64,000 bases of DNA from the NCBI RefSeq assembly GCF_001640805.2, contig NC_066843.1, forward strand, positions 11,822,036 through 11,886,035, written 5' to 3'. A model generated the notes under the pieces. The model made no database searches. It worked only from the letters and a program-made list of their open reading frames with translations, and was not told the origin of the DNA. Position 1 is the first letter of the stretch; every line of letters starts with the position of its first letter. The stretch comes from Lates calcarifer. Taxonomy: Eukaryota > Chordata > Actinopteri > Centropomidae. The position numbers and the translations under genes are program-made. Below are positions 11,275 to 22,010 of this stretch, in pieces.

Positions 11275-13669
11275 TTCTATTTCACTGAGTCTCAAAGTCA
11301 AAGGATAAAGTAATAAAATGGGATGCACTTCCTTGGCTTTGAAAGAACATTATGAGAGGAATGGAGCTCCTGTGGAGGGGCTATATTTGGCCACCTCACC
11401 TCCATTGGTGCTGTAGCTCGGCATGGTGGCTCCTCCACCAGCCTAAACACTCTCTGGGAGGCGTCCATATTTGAAGGTAGCCCTTCAGACATAAAAACAA
11501 CACGTCTGGCTCAATGGAAGCTCATGTAACCACAGCTATATTAAAACTGACATATTTTTCTTTCATCAACAACCAAATTTGAATTGTTAGAGGCAGAGAA
11601 GAACATATACTCAACACATATACAAATACATATAGGCGGACAGGAATTAGAAAACAGGAAACCAAATGACGACATGGAGACCGTATGGGGACAGTGTGGT
11701 CACTGTGGTATGCACTGAATAGCTGAGCTACCAGCCCACAGACATATGATAGATTATTTTTAATGTAATCCACGCAGGCCACATTGCAGTTAATTTACAG
11801 TCATCATTTCTAGATTTAGTAACCTGTTGGCAGGTTTGAGTAACTGGTGACAATTCTTACCTACATTAATCACAAGAATTGAGTGGGAAAGGTCAGTGTG
11901 GACAGGGTCTGTCATCTGGTGACATGAAGTGACCTTTTGGGAATTCAGCAGCAACTTTCTGTGGCAAAAGACTTGCAACAGTGCCACAGAAATATTCAAT
12001 TAAAGACTGTAACACAGGTGAGTACTATTGGCTTTCCAGCATATCTGCCAATCTTTCAAGTTATTCAAACAACAAAAGACTAACTGGACTAACTGAATCC
12101 CAGAGAGGGCAGGATATAAACTTCAGATTCACCTGCTCAGGTGAACTGAAACATTCATATTGTCCATAAATATGAAGCATATTGTATATGGGCAGAGTGA
12201 TTGTGTAAAATAAGAGTGACTCAGAAAATGCTGGTGAAGTTTTGGTGAAGTTTTCTATCATGTGTCCGACTACTGAAACTGTGCTATATGCCGCATTACA
12301 TTATGTGGCTGAGATGAGGAGTTAAAAACATTCAGCATTCAGTTGAAATTGCTGATTTACAGAAATGTGTTTTTTGACCAGGTTGACCAGGATGTTTTGG
12401 CACTGTGCATGGTTAATGTTAATGTCAATGTCACATAAAACAGATAATCCTCGATTAAACAGTGTGCTGGGTGTGACATCTGCAGAGGAAGGACTGAGAC
12501 AGATATAGTGCCATTAAATATACATGTAGGTGAATAAAAATCTCTCCTCTGATAATTATTTATTGTGAATGACATTTTTGTGGCAATCCGCAGTTAATTA
12601 GACATCACCAACAGCCAAAACGTGAAAATAGACTTTCAAGCTCTCAAACAAAATTTCTCATAGCACTCTTTTCCCAAAATCCATTCAGGTCACCTTTGAA
12701 TATTGTAAAATATCTACTTTCATTCAACTAAAGCCAAAACAATTAGTCAGTTTTAGTCCTTTTTCAAGGAAAAAAGCCAGACTGTATTTGTTTTAAACAA
12801 CAGTAATCAAAGTATCTATGGGTTTTGCACTCTTAGTTGGACAAAACCTGACATTCGAATGCATCTCCATGAACTTACAACAGGCATTTTATTGGACAAA
12901 CAATTACCTCAGTAATCTGGAAAATAATCAGCTAATTAATAAATACTGTTAGTTGCAGCCTTGAAAACAAGGATCAACAACATGTTCATGTAGGCCAGTG
13001 TTTCTCCTGCTGTACAGTATGCAATAAAAGAGAATGGTTTTAGTCTGGTGGAAGAGCTGCTTTACTGGGACCTGGTATAACTGACAGACTGTGGAATCAA
13101 TATAACTGAGCGCCATGTCACATTACATTTTGTTTGTTTTGCTCTGCCCAATTTGTAATTTGCGTTCTGGTTTCATTGTATGAGCATTAAAATGATCATT
13201 TGGATCTCCACTGAAGTGTGCAAAACCCAACTGCTGCTGGTGGATGAAAATGTCACCCATAATAAACATCTACATCTCCATAAAATGCTGTTTTTTATTC
13301 TTGGCATGAAATAAAGTCATGCAGCTGTGGTTACAAACACAGTACCAAGAACTGTATCAGGAGCTTTAAGTTTTAAATGCATTCATGCATCACTTGAATA
13401 CATAATTTAGAGTCAGTTGGGGCTGTTAAAAATTATAACTGATCAAAAAAAATCAATTCATTATTATTAGGAAAAGGTTATTAAGAGTGAAAAAGTGAAA
13501 CAATCTGCACTTCAAAAACATTCAAACTCTCTTCATCTATGTAGTGAGTATACTCGAGCAGGAGGGCAGAGAGAGCACATAGACTGGGAAGATGGACTTG
13601 AACAGGTGATGTGACATAAGGGTGAATCTGACAAAATAGGCTACATTCAGCCTCCTCACCAGAGGGTTA

Positions 13670-13850
13670 CTTAAGCCGGATTTATACCTCTCTGTTGAGG
13701 TGTCCCGGTGGTCCCCCTGTAGACGCCTCTGGTATAGGAATCAATGTATAGTTCAGCCAAGGATTTACTGTAAATCGTTGTAGCACCACTGCAAAACTAG
13801 ATGGATGTGAGCCCATGCGATGTATTAATTGTTCACCCAAATAAGGTGTT
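13670..13850. mobile_element. Possible PIF/Harbinger-like transposon fragment
   Basis: The stretch TTAAGCCGGATTTATACCTCT resembles the end sequence of PIF/Harbinger-type non-autonomous elements in fish as I remember it, and the following 150 bases have the texture of an interspersed repeat. No matching opposite terminus or target-site duplication is visible, so this may be one end of a broken element or a chance resemblance. Confidence 0.3.
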
Positions 13851-15890
13851 TTTACACTCACTAAGCAATGGACAGCGAAAGCTTTGCCAGACCACAAATT
13901 ATTGTTGTTACTGGAAAGAAGCAGCTTACTGAGCCTTTTTAACAAGCTCCCACTTCAGTTTGATCTCTTCAATGCCAACAATCTCTACTGGCATCAAAAA
14001 CGTGTAGAAGATGTGAGCAGCTCAAGTTGACTGTTCACAGCTCTTGTGGTACCCATCACTATAGCCCCTAGTCCAGCAGTACCTTTGGCAGAGCTACAGA
14101 GAACCTTGTGATTCCTCCACACTGTAATGTAAGAGTACAGATCCAGCTTTAACAGAGAGGCAATGCTATCAAAGACTGAAAAATCACCACTTTGATTTGG
14201 AAGGCCCTCGCTGCTACTGGCTAATAGTCTGCACAGAGACAGCTGGAGAGAGCTGGCAGTGAGTAGAGAGGAAGTATGTGATGGCCTTGTTAACAACAAA
14301 AGGGCAATGTGAGCCACAGCAGGTGCAACCTTTTCAAGTTCTTGTTAAAAATCTTGTTATGGAAAAGGTTTGTGTTTTTGTATGTAATGAACAGGTAAGA
14401 GCACAGTGTATGTAACGGTGTGAACGTGGCACTGCAATGGTAACAAGATAAAATGACCAGCAGGTGAATGTGACTCTGAATGATTGTGGCTGTGAATTGG
14501 AGCAGTCAGTCTGCTGGGATTCCACAGTGACTGTCCCTTTCCATCAGATTTACTTTTCTTTCTCTTCCCTTTCTGTATTCTCATCTCCCTTCATGAAGCA
14601 TGAAGGTAATTGATTTCATTTGTGCTACACAAGCTAATATTCAATCACTGCAAGCTCCTGACCTTTGGAGTGTGAAACACTTAGCTGTGCTAATTCTGTC
14701 ACCATCCGAGCAGCAGTTGTATTCAGAGGCATGCTAGTCCTCTGCCACCAGGCAATAATGGGTTATCTGCTTAGCCTGCTAAATGAGGTGTAAAATGAAA
14801 TGGCACATGGTTTGTTTTCCATATTTTTTGAGTAAAAGGCAGCTGTGTTTGCTTGATGAATCTCAGTTTCTCTGGTCACTGTCATAACTGCCTGAAAGTA
14901 TGTCACCATTTGTTTCATATTTTCAGTGTTTCACTAATCAAACATTTCAGCGCTTTGAAGCATTAATATTCTAATATTGGTTAAATCTTTTGCATAAAAA
15001 TATTTTTTGACAGCAATTTTGTGGGGTTTATTTGGGATTTTTAAGAAAGGAGGTGTTCATTTATTATCTATTTACTGTATTGTCTCCAATCCCTATAGTG
15101 TAATAGGATATTTGATTAACATTTTGGAACCCTATATATTTAGATACAGATGTTTCCACAACACGAAGGTCATTTAGCCTTAGTAGTGGACAAGTTTCAA
15201 TACATGAGCTAAAGAAATGAAAACTTATTTTGACCCTCACCGTTTCAGGAATCAATACAGGAAAGTGTAGCAAGGTTGAGCTGCAAAATTCCTGTTATTG
15301 AAAAAACATAACTTGGCATGGTCCACTTGGAGAGGCCAATGTATTTGTGATTTGTTTAATGCTTGTGTCAGATGGGAGCTAACTGTGGTCATTGCCTAGA
15401 AGATGTGATTCTTTTCTTTACATGTCAAACACTCTCCGGCAGGTTTCTGCCCAGTAAAAATGAGAAACACCCTCTGTGCATTCTGAGGTGAGATTTCCCA
15501 AGCACGAGTGAAAGGTTGCAACAAATTGCCAATGTGGGCCGGTGACATGCCGAAAAGAAACGACTGTGCTTTTCACCTGAAACATAACCCTGGTCTTACA
15601 AGAGATTGTAAATTTCAACTTGGCTGCTGCAGTAGAAATTAGCTTTTTCTTTCTTTCTAGGAAAGAGCAAAAACCCCAGCATTCAGCTACTGAACATGAG
15701 GGGATTTTTTGTCTTTAATTTTGCAATCTAAAACCAACTGTGTTACATATAGTCATGAATGATGCATGGCCTATGTGTTACTGTGGGGCCATAGTAGATT
15801 TAGAAAAATCAAAAACAACCTCACTTATTTTGCACCCTTCCATCTGTAAGATTTATTTTGTTGTGAGCTTTGAGGGCATCATTACATCAT
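13851..15890. other. Non-coding sequence, no gene seen
   Basis: The minus-strand ORF of about 107 codons at 13994-14317 has no recognisable domain. Positions 14600-14790 are rich in homeodomain-like cores (GGTAATTGATTTC, AAGCTAATATTCAATCA, GTGCTAATTCTG) beside TGACCTTTGGAG. This is a candidate conserved element by composition only. Confidence 0.55.
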
Positions 15891-15925
15891 TGGAATCAGA
15901 TAATCCTTGGGATTATCTGAATCCA
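15891..15925. repeat. Near-perfect hairpin palindrome with paired TAATCC/AGATAA motifs
   Basis: Two 16-base arms separated by a TTG loop pair with a single mismatch; the inner 11 bases (TCAGATAATCC and GGATTATCTGA, 15896-15906 and 15910-15920) are perfectly complementary. Each arm carries AGATAA (a GATA-factor core) overlapping TAATCC (the core bound by K50 homeodomains such as OTX, CRX, PITX and GSC). It sits about 125 bp before the minisatellite. Whether it is regulatory, a remnant of a small transposon or chance cannot be told from the sequence. Confidence 0.9.
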
Positions 15926-16050
15926 GCATTAAAAATACATGTCAGTACAAGGAGAGACACCTGCTGTAGTTGTAGGAGTATGCCACCCTAAATACACAAG
16001 CAAAGAAAGATCCAAACATGTATCAGCAACACAACACAAACACATTTCTT

Positions 16051-16561
16051 TTCTAGAAAAGAACACAATCATGCTCCAGAAGGGAACCCATCACAACTAC
16101 ATTCTAGAAAGGAACACATCACAATCACATTCTAGAGGGAAATGCGTCACAGTCACATTCTAGATGTAAAAATGGCACAATCTCATTCACGAAAGAAATA
16201 TGACATGTTCACATTCTTGAAAGGAACATGTCGTGACATTCTAGAAACACAATGACATTCTAGAGAGGACCTCAGTGAGATTCTAGAAGGGAACATGTCA
16301 CAATCACATTCTAGATAGAAATATGACACAGTCACATTCTTGAAAGGAACGCATCATGACACTCATCACAGTGACCACATCACAGTGTCACTCAGAAGGG
16401 AACATGTCATATATTCATATTCTAGACAGGAATGTCACAATCACACTCAAGAAAGAAATACATCACAATTGCATTCTAGGAAGTGACACATTACAGAAAT
16501 GTTCTAGGAAGTATGTGTCACAATTTCGTTCTAGAAAGGAATACAGCACAATTACATTCTA
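16051..16561. repeat. ~28-bp minisatellite of about 18-20 degenerate units
   Basis: A tandem array whose unit contains the core CATTCTAGAAAGGAACA followed by a CATCACAAT-type spacer. The best-preserved neighbouring units (cores at 16101 and 16129) are 28 bases apart; other units are shortened or diverged (cores reading TTCTTGAA, TTCTAGAT, TTCTAGGA, CTCAAGAA). A partial unit may begin at about 16029. The unit spells TTCnnGAA in eight places: 16051, 16102, 16186, 16214, 16239, 16281, 16337 and 16529. Some overlapping ORFs exist on the + strand (15939-16163, 16356-16592), but they only read through the repeat and I do not regard them as genes. Confidence 0.95.
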
Positions 16562-18008
16562 TCACTATATTCAGTCATTGGTAGTGTTTTAGAAAAAATT
16601 ATATTTTCTCTGATTCAAAGTACTTGGATCAAATATAAAGCCATTTCCATGTTGGTTGTATTATATAATGTGTTTTCCATTAGAGCTTGAGTCTACCAGG
16701 TGGGTTTATAAAGTTATTATCAGATTGGCAGAAAATTAATTATCAGATTAAATAGAAAATTATGCTATTCGTCAATAATCCAATGTGCTCCTCAGGTTTA
16801 GTCAAAATTCCAAACACGCCATCCTGTTTTTTATTTTCAGTCCCACAAAGTCTGATATTCAACTTAAGACAAACTGGATTTTGGAGAAGTGCTGTCCAAC
16901 CTTGAGGAGTGATTCAACATCTCAAGCAACTTTTTGGTTAAAGCTGTCACACAGGCATTGTTGATCCAAGGAAAAAACAATTGTCATCAGCGATTTTCAT
17001 CTAAATGCAAAGCAGAAGTCAAGGAGTGTTGATCTTGAGTCACTATCCAAGATTCAGCTCTAGTTTCAGTGTTGAGTTCTTCAAATTCCTGCCATTCTTA
17101 CTTGGTTAATATAAGAACACCTACTATTCTGATATCGTTTGGATATATGTATGCATGTATCATCTACTAAAATTCCTGTTATCTCACAATGTCGTAAACA
17201 GCTTTCTTTTCATATCAGATATGCAATAATGTTTTTGATATATGTGAATTAGTATATTTTCCTCTAAATGTATGTACATCGCTTGTTAAGAAATCAGTAA
17301 TCAGTTGAGTGTATTTTGGACCTATCAAGAATGTGACAGCCCATGACGACCCACTCAATCACTCTGACAGCGTTCCCTATTCCTGTCTAACTTAAGTGTA
17401 CATTGACACTGACAGCTTCAAACACTGTCTCAAAAACCAAGTGTTAAGCCCTCTGTCAAAAAGATGAAAAATAACACAGCTGCTCTCACCCACTATCTCT
17501 GGACTATTAAGCAGTCAAAGCCATATAGTACTTCAAACGTACAGTATGTTCTCTTTGGTCAAGACCAGGGATATACAGTGAGAATCCAAGAAAGAAAGTC
17601 TCTCTTTTTTCCACTTGAATTATTGTCACGCCTACCAAGAGTGACATTTCAGACAGTTGACAATAGGTAAAAGAAAAAAATATGATTATCATTGGGTTCT
17701 GTCTTACTGTTTTTGGTGGTTTGTGTGCATGGTAATGTCCCCATAAGTATATACCACACAACCCAGAATTAGCTTATTTTTGTCCATCCATTTCCAAAGT
17801 GCTGTCACTGAAGAAGAGAGCTTTTTTTTTTCAACTGGGACAAACAAAGTGCAGTTTAGGGCTATCCAGGCAATCACCTGCTTTCCAGTACCTATTATCC
17901 CCAAGAGGAGCTTGCACAGCTCCTCTAAATGTCTTCCAGCAGCATTGCTCTCCGACTGGCTCCCATATTTCTGCTCCACTGGACGATAAAATAAAATCCC
18001 GCCAGCTG

Positions 18009-18064
18009 CGCACACACCTGCACACACATGCACACATGCACACACTCAAGCACACACACACACA
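18009..18064. repeat. CA-rich imperfect microsatellite
   Basis: Interrupted CA run with CTG, ATG and TCAAG breaks, ending in a pure (CA)7. Confidence 0.92.
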
Positions 18065-18242
18065 GTGCTAAGTGCCTTGCAAGAAGGATTTACAATTAAA
18101 GGCACAGTGACTCTTCTTACAGAATGTAAAGCAGGGCTCTTGAGTGATCTATTGCCTTCAAGTGCGACAGACCCTGTCAATCATCATGTCAGACCATGCT
18201 TAAAATACTTTACTGTAGGCTGATCACATTTTGTTCACCTGC

Positions 18243-18258
18243 TTTTTTTTTTTTTTTT
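18243..18258. repeat. Poly(T) run of 16
   Basis: A pure T run. It could be the tail of a minus-strand retroelement insertion, but no element body is recognisable downstream. Confidence 0.93.
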
Positions 18259-19688
18259 AGTTATCCATAAATATGAATGAATGCTCCCGTGTAAATACAG
18301 ACATACCATTCCTCTGCTTAACTTATGACTTGTGCAAAGAAAATAAAATTTATGAATTCATAGTAGATCAATAATGCTGTGACTGAATAATATATTCTAT
18401 CATAATATCCACTGGGCATTAAAAACAATGGAGTTTCTGTCATAACTGTGTACCATTGATCTACCATTGATAAAAGAAAAGGCCATATCATTAGAAACCT
18501 GTTTGCAACACTGGTCACTAGCACAAGAGCCATATTGATATTGATTTTTCTCTGACATGTTGGGTGGCTCCAAAGTGGTCTACACAACAGAACACAGCAC
18601 TCAAGGACTATGGGTTCTACTTAGGTGAGACTAGGAGTGAGCAAATGGGGGTTACGTGTGTGGGGGGTGGCCAAGGAGGTGGAGTTGGGTGGACTTCAGT
18701 AATGGCCAGTCACATCAACTCCTCTTGTAAAAAAGCAGCATTTTTTTACCACCAGGTTGAGAAGAGAGTCCAGTTAAGAGAACACTTGTAGGCAGGAGGT
18801 GCACAGTGCCAAAGCACAAATATGTAGCATCCAGGGGGAAAGTATATTTGGCCTGAAGCCTGTTACTGCGACCACTAAAGTTCATTTAGTTCTAGTTCTT
18901 TTACATGGGCACAATGATGCCTTTACTTTTAGAAATACCAAAAGAGAAACATGACTATGAAAAACTGAAGGTTGCTCATAATAACTCAATCTACTGCATG
19001 GAAAATATAAGTTTGATTACCGGAGAAAATAGTGCATGGCCTCAACACAATTTGTCTGTCTCAAAAAGGTTGCTTCCCACTAACATCAAACCCAGGGTTT
19101 TTAGGGGCCAGCTATATTGCACTGTAATCAACTTCCCATTGCAACAGAGCCATGAAATTACTAAAGAGACACAAGTGAAAAAAAACAAAGAACATAGACT
19201 GCTGCCCAACCACAACGCCCTTGCAGCTCTGTTAGCTGAGCACAAAAAATTCAGTCCATTGTTTGGTGTGGCTACACAGAAGCTGGTGTTTCATCACTTC
19301 AACACTAATGTTTCAACAAAACACGCCTTTATTTGACTGGAAACCACAATGAAGTGTATGTATACAGACTGCAGTTGTTGTTAAAAACAAATAAAGTAAT
19401 GAAGGGAAAAAAAAGAAACCACCCACAGCGTATGTTGTGTTTACATAATTTGTTGACTCTATGGCATGGTGGTTGGTTTTCAAATGTTTTTTTCATTAGT
19501 TGATACTGTACATGTCACTTCCCTTTGTTTGCACTCCAGATGTTTTCCACATGTTGTCTCCACTTGAGCCCTCTCTTCTCCCTGGAGGATAAGCCTCATC
19601 CTCAGAGATATTTAAATCAGCTTCAGTTAGTAGCTCCTCATCCACAACTTGTGTTTTGCTTGTAGCCGTATCTTTAAACAAATTCAGA

Positions 19689-19730
19689 GCTCTCTCTCTC
19701 TCTGTGCATGTGTGTGTGTGTGTATATGTG
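19689..19730. repeat. Compound (CT)n / (GT)n microsatellite
   Basis: About seven CT units followed by an interrupted GT run (GTGCATGTGTGTG, then TATATGTG). Confidence 0.93.
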
Positions 19731-21779
19731 TTTCCTCTTGAGTAGCACATGAATTCATGAGGTAGATAAAGGCCAAAAGCCCCAAAAGCTACACTGCTTT
19801 GTTTGAGTGGTCGTGACATGTTTTGCAGTGTGTGTTTACCGATATTGCTTTATATCTTTTCAGAGGCGTTCCCGTTGTGGTATGAATGCATTTGCGTATG
19901 AATGCACATGAAAAAGTCCATGTTTTTGAAAGCAACAATAAAGGGTTGGAAACATTTTCTCAAGGTCAGAGTGTAGCCTCCTTAGTTTTTGTTTATCCTT
20001 GAATCAACTCAGGAATTATTTTTGTGTTGTATCACACACTGAATATCACATTCTAAAGAGGTTCTCAAATCAAAATGCTAATTTTCTTTCAAAATAGCTT
20101 GTGAAATAAGAAAAGAAAATATTTCAATCTCAGTCCCTTTTAAGGTTTCCATCTGTCTACTGTTCAGTAGCACAACCAATATGGAAAAACTCAAATAATG
20201 TGTTATAGAACATACAATTTATGTTTTCAAATGTGCAATTTATATGTATTTTATGCTTTGCAACTCATAGCTTTTGAGTATTTTGTGTACAACGTGCACA
20301 ATGCAAACTGTATAGTATAACTATGACATAAATGATCATGAAATCCATATATTGTGTGAGATACAATTAAAAAAAGGCTTTAAGTCCACAAACAAACTTT
20401 AGACAAGATAAGACACAAAGGTCGAAAATGAACATCAACTCTGCTGCTTTAAGACATTTTATCCTCTTGAGTTTCTCTTGGTTCGAGAGAAAGGTGTCCA
20501 TCTCAATCCACACTACATTCAGTCCCCAGTAGCCCACAAGATTAACGCCCCTGCTAAAAAGCCTCTCTTGAAGGAAACAACAACCTCCATGTGACCACCC
20601 ACTCAGGCAAGATTGCCAAAGGATAGTTTTTGCAATCATGTCAGCGTAGTGCAGCTTGTTTCTGACGTACCATAAAGCCATTATTTCTATGGGGCTGATA
20701 GGGACTTAATTAGAAACATAATGAATCCGCTGCACATCTGACAAGCCTAATTAAGCCTGACTGAAATGCTAGGATAATTGGGTTTTCAGTTCAGGGCCCC
20801 AGAACATCGACCCAGACCCTCTTCCTGACCCTCCACACAGGTCCCCAGGTCCCCAGGCTGCTTACTCCCAACCAGACAAGATGGACGGTCAGCATAATGT
20901 TACAGGAAGCAGAAACCTATCTCACCATGTTGACTGTCTCGCCCTGTGTATCTGTTGTGAGCTTTGTGATCCATGGAAACTCCTTTGATGCCCTTTATAA
21001 TCCCATTAAACCTATTGTCTCCAGCTTATGGCTCACTCGCTGGAGGAGAGGAACAAAAAGAACTGTCAGGCTGCTGGAGCAGAGCAGACATTTGTGGATC
21101 AGGTGTGTTTGCCAAAGGGAGTCGAAGGTTATCAATCATGCTGTTCCTCTTTTAGACTTTCAGACATGCAGAGAATAAAATCCTTCTGCCTTTATGTCTG
21201 TTACCTTGAATTAAACCTGATTATCATTTTCATTCTCTCATATTGGATTAGGCTAATTTCATCTTTCTGGAGCCCATTTCAGACAAGATTTTATTACCTC
21301 TTCACTATTGCATTAAAAGCTTGTATATTAAGGAAAATATTTGGATTGTTCTTTCACTTAAAAAAAGCAAAAACATATGGGACATTTTAACAACATCTAA
21401 TATTACATTACTAAAATTAAGCAACATTTTGTTCACATTATGGAGCATTAGTTAAATTAGAAAACCATATGTTGGATAACATTTTTTAATTACAGAAAGG
21501 TGATAAGTTCTCAAATCTTGTGTTTTTCTTTAAGTAACAGTAGTATCAGTAACACTATATTATTCATACAGTTTTTACTTAGTGGTGATGACATATAATG
21601 TTATACTGTCTCTATATGAGATTGTCCACCTGTAAAAAAACACCCCCATATGTTGTCTGTGCTGCAGCTTATTATAACCCATAGATACGTTTGATTGTTA
21701 GGCACTCTGTAAATAGATAAATTACGATGGTAGCAAGGAGGAAGTCTGGTGGTGTAGTATACAGAGCGACATTATTGTA

Positions 21780-22010
21780 TTATTGACATTGTAGCCATGA
21801 TGATGAAGGTCCTCTAACTTTAAGGAAATACTTATTTTAAACCAGACAGTGATCTTTATCTAAATTAAAGTAGTTTTTGTGTCTATACCTAACCAGTCTG
21901 TGATTGTTCCACAATTGTAGCTGAGTGTTTATCATTGTTACCATGACATCAAAGGTCTGGGGTGCCTGCCGATGGTGTGGTCATATGGGTCATATGGGTC
22001 ATATCTGAGG
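21780..22010 (+). mobile_element. Diverged copy of the 'CCTAAACCTAACCA' percomorph repeat family
   Basis: Contains TGATGAAGGTCCTCTAACTT, TTTAAACCAGACAGTGATC, AGTAGTTTTTGTGTC and ACCTAACCAGTCTGTGA, in the same order as the copy at 24440-24640 (ATGACAAAGGTCCTCTAAGC, TTTTAACCCAAGCCATGATC). The copies support each other within this window. The family is one I remember as widespread in percomorph genomes; its class is not clear to me and this copy has no reading frame. Confidence 0.6.
21981..22004. repeat. 9-bp tandem repeat, about 2.7 units
   Basis: TCATATGGG is repeated twice and followed by TCATAT, inside the end of the interspersed repeat copy. Confidence 0.93.

Larger units (their letters stand above)
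8567..13669. other. Non-coding sequence, no firm gene
   Basis: AT-rich sequence with no accepted exon. It holds a (CA)12 at 10412, a CCGA/TCC pyrimidine tract at 10514-10566 and an 11-bp duplication at 11253. One strong splice-donor match (CAG|GTGAGT) ends at 12017-12023 and is discussed as a tentative exon in the findings. The rest shows only short chance ORFs. Confidence 0.55.
16562..21779. other. Non-coding sequence, no gene seen
   Basis: AT-rich sequence. The ORF of 143 codons at 18905-19336 (+) is among the longest here but has no domain, no splice context and low-complexity neighbours, and a length like this is expected by chance in 64 kb. Positions 20690-20790 (GGGACTTAATTAGAAAC, then CAAGCCTAATTAAGCCTGA) and 21190-21330 are dense in TAATTA-type cores and are the most conserved-element-like blocks of the left half, again by composition only. 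Confidence 0.55.

Noticed and set aside
18905..19336. 143-codon + strand ORF
   Set aside because: No recognisable family, no splice sites in frame, and ORFs of this length arise by chance in 64 kb of six-frame translation.
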